From: Episyrphus balteatus
Lineage: Eukaryota > Arthropoda > Insecta > Diptera > Syrphidae
Direction of reading: 5' to 3'
NCBI RefSeq assembly: GCF_945859705.1
Contig: NC_079134.1
Coordinates: forward strand, 46,182,402-46,246,401
Length of the DNA: 64,000 bases
Part shown: positions 56,300-64,000 of the stretch, piece after piece
Numbering within the stretch: position 1 is the stretch's first letter
Layout of the letters: each line of letters begins with the position of its first letter
Position numbers and translations under genes: made by a program
Notes under the pieces: generated by a model
The model's database searches: none
What the model was told of the DNA's origin: nothing
The model's input: the letters and a program-made list of their open reading frames with translations, nothing else

Positions 56300-57925
56300 A
56301 TAAAAAGTCAAACCATTTTCTTTTATAAATTAGTTATTTGATATATTTATTTTGATTAAATAATATCATTGTGTCTTACGTACATATTTAATTAAAATTA
56401 ATTGTAACATAGTTTTTTGTTTTTTGTTTTTTGTTTTTTTGTTTAAATCTAATTATATGCCTAAAAATTTAAAATCACCAATATTCATGTAACACTCTGA
56501 AATGTTGTTCATTTTTTTTTTTTTTTTTTATTTTCTTAAACTAATTAAATTTTACATTGATATATCATTTTCATTAATTAAATAAAATTAAATTATATAT
56601 GTAAAATTAAATTAAAATTATGTATTCGGCAAGAGTTTTAATTTTTGATGTTTGTAATATTTTAAAGCCTTGATTTTTGTTTATTAATTTATTATAGAAG
56701 AAAGAAATATTATAAAAAAGTAAATAGAAAATGTCTGTATTAATTTGAGAAAGAGCTGATGGAATTATATATTTTTTTTAAACTAATGCGTATTTTTTGT
56801 TTTAATAAATATTATCACGTATCACAAAATGTTTTGTTTGTTTTTTGCTTTTCTTGGTTTTATACATTTATATATAGGTATAAATTTCTACAACAGATGG
56901 AGTTTTCGATTGCATTTCTATTAATTTGTTGTTTATATATATTTTTTTTTTAAACTGGAAATTATGTAGCTGATTTTTATAAAATGTTACTATTATTATA
57001 ATGTATTATATAAGAATTAACATTAATGAACGGTTTAAATGACATTTAATATACATATATAATATATATTAATTTTGTTGTTGACAAATACATATATATT
57101 TTTTTTATATATTCAAGTATAAATACTTTCTATATATGATATCAAATTGTTTGTATTTTTTTTTTTTTTGCTTAATTTAAATGAATTTTCTTATATTTTT
57201 GTTTATATGAACATTTAACGACTTCTAACAATGTATATATTTTTTTATGTTGTGGTATGATTGTATCTTAAACTAGAAAGTTTTTATTAATTTTTTATCA
57301 ACACATTAAATGGATTTTCAATATGATCTTGTAATGCAATAAATTTTACTCATATTTGTATAATTGATTTTGAAATATGTTCGTTACACAATTTAAAGTG
57401 GCATTGATTTGCTTTGTTTGTAAGTTTTGTTTGTCGGGCTATTGAATATTCCTGAAGCACGTTTAAAAGTTTTGATTTTTATTACCTTACCTATGTTAGA
57501 ATATTCGATAACCCTAATATGAAGTTGGATGTTTTAATTTTGAAGAATATAGAAAGCTCAGGATGTTAACAATTGTTGAATAACTTGATTTGTGATGAAT
57601 TAAGTCATTTCATAAAAGAATCGATATATATACATATATATTTTTTTTTTTTTTGGTAAAGTTACTCACATTGTTTTATACTTCTTTCCTTGTCGTTGTT
57701 CTCATATTTAGTTGTAAATCATATTTTGAGTCTTTTCTCTTCCAGTATTTAAAAACCAAATCCCAAGATTGGAGTATAAAAATGCCTCTACTGACTGGAT
57801 TAAACTGACAACAAAACGTAAATCTCAAAACAAACACTTAACTAACACTAAACAAAAGCTAAAAGTATTTATATGCCATACGAATGAACGTAATTGAGTC
57901 ACAATTGGATCACTAAGTTTGACTG
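56300..57925. other. Very AT-rich DNA with simple repeats
   Basis: Includes a (GTTTTTT)n stretch at 56413-56440, several ATATATAT runs near 57040-57130 and 57625-57650, and no coding signature. Confidence 0.5.
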
Positions 57926-57939
57926 TTTGTAAGTTTATT

Positions 57940-58610
57940 ATCAAGGGGCACGGTAGTGCCCAGCCAAGTTCTCAAGCAACTTTGGCATTACACCCTTATT
58001 TACAGGAAACAACTCAACTCAGTTTCTGAGATATAGGGCTTCAAAAATCGCAAAAACCGTAACTCACTCACTGATTCACTCACTCACTGACAGATCATCA
58101 AAATTATGGAAAACTTCCCGATATCGTAGAAACTTGAAATTTTATACGGTGATTGAACTTGTGGTGTATACAAAGGAAAAAATCGAAAATTTGAGATTTT
58201 CAATTCAGGGGGCGTGGCATCCGCCCATTTCCGCAGAAATTTCATCAAATATTATAGAGCATTTCTGATTATCGTAGAATCTTGAAATTTAGTAGAATGG
58301 TAGAGCTAGTAGTTTATACAAAGGAAAAAATTTAAAGTCTGAGAATTTCAGCCAGGGGGCGTGGCATACGCCCATTTTCACTGAATTTTCATCAAATATA
58401 GAGATTTTCAATTCTACAGCCATACCTTGCAAAAAGTAGTGAAATCACAGCAAAAACATTACTATTAAAAAAACCCAAACTTTAGAACTTGGTACACTTT
58501 TACATCTCAATACTTTTTTGCCAGCATAATTTCAACATAGGAGAACTTGGCTCTTTTTTTAGCAGTAATGTTTTTGTTGTGATTATATTTTTGCGAACAA
58601 AGCTACGAAT
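57940..58610. repeat. Repeat with duplicated GGGGGCGTGGCAT modules
   Basis: Two related units of about 148 bases (from about 58090 and 58240) share TATCGTAGAA.CTTGAAATTT, TATACAAAGGAAAAAAT and GGGGGCGTGGCATNCGCCCA (58208 and 58356), the last a short GGGCG...CGCCC hairpin. They follow a run of CACTCACTGA. AGCCAAGTTCTC near 57961 and its complement GAGAACTTGGCT near 58541 may mark the element's ends. Confidence 0.55.
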
Positions 58611-59180
58611 TTCGATTTTTCACTTCTTGTTTTAAATAATTTTATGAGATGAATTTAATTTTGTATCGTAAGAGCAAAACGTTTTTTCATTGGAAAAATA
58701 TTCGAATGAAAACAAATTCAAAATGGTCAACAGCAGTGATTCAATTGTGACTCAATAGTCAATACCATATCTTTCGTTTAATCTTCGTTGAATGAGAAAA
58801 TACCTTTCAATTCAATGCACAAGTCTTGGAAAATAAAATGCCAACGAAGTCTTACTCTTTTTTTTTAAATATTTTTTAAGATCTCTGCAATATGAATGCA
58901 TCTTATTCTTGAATCCATCTTTAGCGCCTTTTGAATGAAAATGTCATAGCCCTTCGCACCACTTAAAAAAAAAATTGGAAAAATCGTTTTTTGGTAAATC
59001 CAAATTGATCGAAATCACATACTGACGGTAACATCTAAATTTTTTTTTTAAGTCACGCAAGCTTCCTCGTAGTATTTTCCCCAAAAAAATCGACCAAATT
59101 TAATGCCACAAATAAACTCGAACTCTTTTAATGTAAAAACTACTGCTATAATACTTCCAAAGTGTGCAGTGGTTACAAAG

Positions 59181-59556
59181 TGGGCCCTTGAAATTCGGAT
59201 AATTTTTTTGAAGAACTTAATGCAGCCGAAACAGCTATCTACTCAGCAAGGACAAACCAAAGAAGTAGGCTCTTAAAAGTTTTATGTAAGGCTGAAGCTT
59301 AATAGAAAAAGTAAAAAAAAACACGTATACGCCACAGTGAACATACTCTTTTACTCTTTAAAGACTTATTTTACAAGATCTTATTTTAGTTAGTACCTAC
59401 TTCGACTTTTGGTAATATTAAACAACGATGTGCTAAAAATTAAATAAGGATTTTTGATAAAAATGGGCCCTTGAAATTCGAATAATTTTTTTGAAGAACT
59501 TAATGCAGCCAAAACAGCTATCTACTCAGCAAGGACACACCAAAGAACTAAGCTTA
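59181..59556. repeat. Direct duplication of a 93-bp segment
   Basis: TGGGCCCTTGAAATTCGGAT through CTACTCAGCAAGGACAAACC at 59181-59273 recurs at 59464-59556 with a few changes. It is offset by 283 bases, with unrelated AT-rich sequence between the two copies. Confidence 0.85.
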
Positions 59557-59559
59557 CCA

Positions 59560-61735
59560 GCCAAGAACTTGAAATTTGTGTATTAATCTTCTAGCTCTCA
59601 AATGCAAATCGTTACTCCTGTTTTATTTATTTATTTTTTTATACAAACTATTTGTTTATACTTAATTTTGACACATTAAACAGACAGCAGAATATGACAA
59701 GATAAATGCTTTCGAATGGGACCTTGTTGTTAAGTGGATAAAAAGTTTAACAGGGCACTATTCAAAACTTCTATAAAGTGTCGGAAAGGGTTTCAACATT
59801 TTAGTTTACATTTTTTTTGTGATGAAATTAGTTCTCATGAAAAGATAAATAACAATTCATTTTCCGTAACCTTTTTTTGGAAAATTCAAAAAGATTGAAT
59901 GATTCATAGGAAATCTATGGTTGTGCAGCAAATCGCTGTTGGATAAATAACCTTAATCAAATAAAATAGAAATATGAAAAAAAAACACAAAATTATAATT
60001 TTTAAGAGACAAAAAAAATGTGATTTATTTATTTATTAAAAAAATATCACCAAATAAAAATAAAAGAATATTTGTTTCATTTTTGATTAATTATAATATA
60101 GAATAAAAAATATATATAAGATAAATTGAATAAAATTTTCTAAATTAAAAAAAATGAACATCAAAATTCAAAATATTTATTATAATATCACAATAAAATA
60201 ATAAATTAAAAAAAATATATAGGTAGTAAAATAAAAAAATCCCATTTTTAATCCAATTTTGATAATTTATAAAGTAAGTTAGAAAAATAATAATTTTACA
60301 CTGATTTTATGCGATCCGAAATTGAATTCTAGTTGTAGAATCAAATTCTTCGCTTTCTTTAAATACAAAAAATAACCAAGCACTGTGTGTATAAAAATAT
60401 TTTCATTTTTAATGTATGTCTGTTTTTTTTTAATAATAAAGATAAATAAAACTATAAAAATGCATAAAAGAAATAAATGAGTTTTTGTTCAGAGGCCATT
60501 TCATTTTTCCTTTAACGTTTTCTTTTCTATCATGACAAAAAATCTAATTTTTGTTTATGTTTTTATTATGTTGAACATTTCAAGGTATTTTTATTTAATT
60601 ATTTTTTTTTTGTATAATGCATATTTTTATTTTTATTTAAAGTTTTATATTATTCCAATTCGTTTAAATATTTAAACATAATGTGATGACAAAAAGGACG
60701 GAAGCTAGTTGTTAGTATTTTTATGTTGATTTTGGTTCTTTTATTTTTTTGTGAAACATTTAACTTTTAATGATTTCCACTCATTTTGTTTTTTAATACA
60801 AAACAAATAATATAATAAAATAAAATCAAAGATGTTTAGAAAAATGTGTTTTAGTTTTTCTTTGTCTGTTTTGCTTCCTGATTTAAAAAAAATATTATAA
60901 ATGATTTTACAATTTTCGTTGAAAAATAATATTTTTTTAAACGTAATTTTATAACTTTTAAATATGTATGAACGGCAAGATAATTTTGAAAAAAAAAAAA
61001 ATACGTTGGATATCTCAATTGGTTTTTTTAGTATTAAATATGTCACTTAAGGTGCCATTTTAAGACGAAAATATTGAAATAAATAAAAGAAAGTGAAATA
61101 TCATAATTAATTTAGATTTGATGCCTTACCGCATTTTTTACTAAAAAAAAAACTGGCACCTTAAGATACATATTTTTAACTTTGAAAGTTATATCACTTA
61201 CTGTGCGTAAAAAATGAGCATTTCACTTGGAAGGACAGAACCTTATTGCAACAAACTTATCTCAATACCCAACTTTTTTTTTTTCAAAAACTTTTTTAAC
61301 TACATAAATGTTTTTTGTTTAATTTCTTTTTTTTAAATGCCTTAATAGTTACAAATGTGTATGACAGTCTTTTTATTTTAATTTTTTTCTTCTTTTTTTC
61401 TAAACTTATTTCTAAATAATGTGATGATTTTTTTTTTGTTTATTGAAATATCTATAATTATAATTTTAAAAAATATTTTCGTTACCTAAACATTTTATAA
61501 ACTAATAAAACGAAAAAAATTATATTTAAAATTATTAATTTTAATCTAAAGTGCACATTTTTTTTTTTTTTTTGAAATTGTGTCTAAAATTTTGTTTTAT
61601 AGAAAAATAATTGAAATCCCCTAAAATATATTTAATAATATTTTTTTTTTTTTGCTTTTTTATAAATTTTATATTGTTTCTTATTACACAATTTAACATT
61701 AACACTGATCCACATTTATGTATAATATTTATAAT
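59560..61735. other. 3' flank of the upstream ABCG gene, AT-rich, no gene seen
   Basis: Downstream (minus strand) of the stop codon at 61740. The 3' UTR must begin here, but AATAAA-type words are so frequent that the polyadenylation site cannot be chosen. No other coding or RNA gene was seen. Confidence 0.5.
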
Positions 61736-61739
61736 AATT

Positions 61740-61951
61740 TTAACGAATAGAGTGTAATTTCCATCTTAATACAAAATATGCAACAATACGTAATGCTATA
61801 AATGTACCAATTAATGCACAACTATCAATCCAAAATTCAGCTTTGTCCATTGACATTTCTTCAAGGAATTTTTTAGGACTACGAAAATGACAATAGATTT
61901 CGGAACATTGTAATTTAGCACGATCCATGCCGTAAATTGATACCATTGCAC
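61740..61951 (-). CDS. ABCG1-like transporter, last coding exon (gene A)
   Basis: The minus-strand exon starts after an AG acceptor (61953-61952) and ends with TAA (61742-61740). It encodes the last 69 residues. They begin AMVSIYGMDRAKLQC and include a two-cysteine outer loop (QCSEIYCHF), a short amphipathic stretch (FLEEMSMDKAEFWID), the final membrane helix (CALIGTFIALRIVAYFVL) and a basic end RWKLHSIR. This arrangement and the RIVAYFVLRWK ending match the C-terminus of ABCG1-like half-transporters. It joins in frame to the exon at 62314-62026 across a 74-base intron. The gene lies upstream of, and in the same orientation as, gene B, so the two are tandem paralogues and not one gene. Confidence 0.93.
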
Positions 61952-62025
61952 CTTTTTTTAAAAAGAAAAATGATACAAAATATTAAATATTTTTGGATTG
62001 TTTTTGAAAAGAAAATAATATTTAC
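61952..62025 (-). other. 74-bp intron of gene A
   Basis: GTAAAT...AAAG, phase 1; a short intron of the size typical for insects, in contrast to the 21.8-kb intron of gene B. Confidence 0.85.
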
Positions 62026-62314
62026 CTTCGAATCCATATCGAACATAACTAACATATGTAACCCATTGCAAATATCCAGGTATTGTATCAAAATTGACAA
62101 AGAAACCTGAAAATAGGATCGTTGGTATCGTGGTGACTGGTCCCAGGAATACGCCAGCCTCAATATTCATGCCAGCGCCTATAAGTAGACCCAGACTTTG
62201 TGCTACCAGCGATGTTAGCACACAAATGAACACAAACATATAGACACGTTGCAATTCCATTGGTTGAGATGTTAGGTAATAGACAACTATTACATACACA
62301 CTGGAAAATACGAT
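62026..62314 (-). CDS. ABCG1-like transporter, penultimate coding exon (gene A)
   Basis: A 289-base minus-strand exon between TTTTATAG (acceptor, 62316-62315) and a GTAAAT donor at 62025. It encodes 96 residues of the ABC2-type membrane domain: a helix IVFSSVYVIVVYYLT, the QPMELQR turn, a long hydrophobic helix (VYMFVFICVLTSLVAQSLGL) and LLIGAGMNIEAG. A further helix VTTIPTILFSGFFV leads into FDTIPGYLQWVTYVSYVRYG. FSGFF..FDTIP and the YLQW...SYVRYGFEG box are diagnostic of the ABCG1/4 group. A half-transporter with this domain works as a homo- or heterodimer in the plasma or internal membranes. The earlier exons, including its ATPase domain, lie beyond the right edge. Confidence 0.93.
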
Positions 62315-62316
62315 CT

Positions 62317-64000
62317 ATAAAAAAATAAAAAGAAAGGTTAAATATCGGAAGAAATATATAAACAAAATATGTAAAGTTCTTGAATAAAATTAAATATCTC
62401 AAACATGTTGTAGCCCTTTTGTCAAGAAGATGACTTGATTCCTTATTTTCATAGCACTAAAACAACAATTTAAACATTTAAAGGTGCGCCACATTTAAAT
62501 TTAAAAGCACTCTTTTAACTATTGAGCTATATATTGACCACGAAAAGACTGCACAAGACTTAAAGGTTTAATAATAATTTTTGAAAAAATTGATATTGTT
62601 TGGTAAAATAATCAGATAGGTAGCTTGGAATTGACCTAAGAGCTAGCAATTAAACAAAATCCAGTTTTAGAGATAACAAGTTGTTATTTTTGGAACAAAT
62701 GCTTACAAGAATCGATAGAACCGTTGCACAGTGTGCAATTTTACATAACAAGTGGAACTTTATTAAAATTCGAAGTTTTCCGAATATAAATATTTTGATG
62801 TATTATGATGAAAGGTTAAATTCCATACAATGAAATTTTAACAAGGAAACAAAAATTAAAACTGCATGCGGCGTTCTGCAGTGTCATGAACATAAGTTTA
62901 AAATAAGCAAAAATATATTTAAAGTTAGTTGATTTTTTTGAGTGAAACTAATAGTTTGTGTATTTTATTATTTATCAAAGCTAGCTGGACAAACATTTTT
63001 TTTGTTATTTTTTGGTATTCTATTATGATGTTACCACAAAAAAAATTGTGTTGTTAAGTCTTAAAATGGAAGAAAATTTAATTTTGTTTCAAGATCTTAG
63101 GCCCTTTATTTCAATTATTTGTTCTGACTTCGGATGATATGCATAAAAAATAGTAAATGCTTTTACTAGAGAATTTTCAAGTATATACTATTTTTCATAT
63201 GCATAAAAATGAAGTAAATGCTGAAAATTAAGTATTTACTATCATTCATAGTAACTACTTTTTTGGATGAACTTTTTCAGTAAATACTTTATTTCATATG
63301 CATAAAAAATAGTAAGTACTTTTTTTCTTTAGGAATTACTAGATTTTTTCAAGGTTACAAAATACCAACTTGTAAAATTGATAGTATATACTTTTTTGTT
63401 TTAAAACCGCAATTATGAAGCCATGAAACTTATGAATAGCAGTCTTGAGTCATATTTTGACGCAATCTTTTCATGGTTTTTTCTTAAAAATGGATGGTTG
63501 TAAATATTTGTAGAAATGGCAGAATTTTTATGTATCAATTACCAAAAATTTTAGAATGACCGATTATCGGGCTCAGAGTTAAATTTAAAACAACTTTATC
63601 AATAAGTCATTATTGTAAATGAATAGTAATTTTTTTCAATACCTAAGTTTTTATTTTAAGTAATGTCAAGTTTCAAAACTGTTGAGATAATTTCAACTCT
63701 GAATCATATTTGAAAGTTGCTTGAAATATTAAAGCTTTTTACAAATTCATAAAAGATTATTTTTAAAAAATATAAAAAAAAAACTTTAAAATAATATAAA
63801 ATTTGGTTTAAAGTTAAATAACGTTTTTTTTTTTAATGCATCACAAAGAATTGGAAATCTAGAGCCGCTTTTTTTAAAAGAAGTTTTTTTTTCATATAAA
63901 AATGTTGACAAATTTTTTTTTAAATAAAAATAGTATTCCATTAAAAAGAAGATATATAAATTGATAAATAAAAATAAAGTTTAAATAAAATTATTGAGTA
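62317..64000 (-). other. Upstream intron of gene A (to window edge)
   Basis: No further ABCG exon was found to the right edge. From 63137 to 63320 the word CATATGCATAAAAA followed by TAGTAARTRC or similar occurs three times (63137, 63196, 63296), a short local repeat. The rest is AT-rich without features. Confidence 0.55.

Noticed and set aside
61958..62163. Two further minus-strand frames (61915-62163 and 61958-62299) as separate proteins
   Set aside because: The first is a shadow frame of the real exon; the second is the real exon read through its donor into the 74-bp intron.
61740..62314. C-terminal exons as part of the same gene as the 24-kb start exon
   Set aside because: On the minus strand the C-terminus lies upstream of the N-terminus, so they must belong to two genes in tandem unless the assembly is rearranged.

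Overview
This is an AT-rich eukaryotic (insect-type) window, almost entirely non-coding: long introns, intergenic DNA and many transposon remnants. The only well supported host genes are two ABCG half-transporters of the ABCG1/white type. Both lie on the minus strand in head-to-tail order. An insect, probably a fly, is suggested by the ABCG1-like tandem pair, jockey/CR1-like LINE fragments, TA-target mariner-type elements and numerous short hAT- and Mutator-like elements; the species cannot be named from the sequence.

Layout. At the right end are the last two coding exons of the upstream gene (62314-62026 and 61951-61740), which encode the final membrane helices of the transporter. At 24253-24070 and 2258-2141 are two coding exons of the downstream gene: its N-terminus and the start of the nucleotide-binding domain with an intact Walker A. 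They are separated by a 21.8-kb intron, and the gene runs off the left edge. Both splice junctions join in frame. A possible additional first exon of a minus-strand transcript lies at 48648-48596.

The rest is a dense record of transposition. The clearest items are: a 1.22-kb hAT-like element inserted in a 14-bp minisatellite (171-1583); a 431-438-bp inverted-repeat element present three times, each copy with a tRNA-like Pol III unit in its middle (14.0, 21.7 and 43.9 kb), and an unrelated inverted-repeat element with another tRNA-like core (7.7-8.36 kb); a 3.06-kb hAT-like element that landed inside the left end of a Mutator-like MITE and split its target duplication (27.2-30.7 kb); two very long hairpins (33.0-34.5 and 36.3-38.0 kb), the second nested in a MITE nested in a dead LINE; a 2.6-kb LINE with 20-bp target duplications and inactivating mutations (53.0-55.6 kb); and the 3' end of a LINE with RNase H whose tail is (CCTAA)n (17.6-18.25 kb).

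No bacterial-type operon, CRISPR array, rRNA or functional tRNA gene was seen. The two ABCG genes would each make a half-transporter that must dimerise. Everything between them is best read as introns and intergenic DNA remodelled by mobile elements, some of which could add transcription start sites, double-stranded RNA or CGATA-type binding-site clusters to the ABCG locus.
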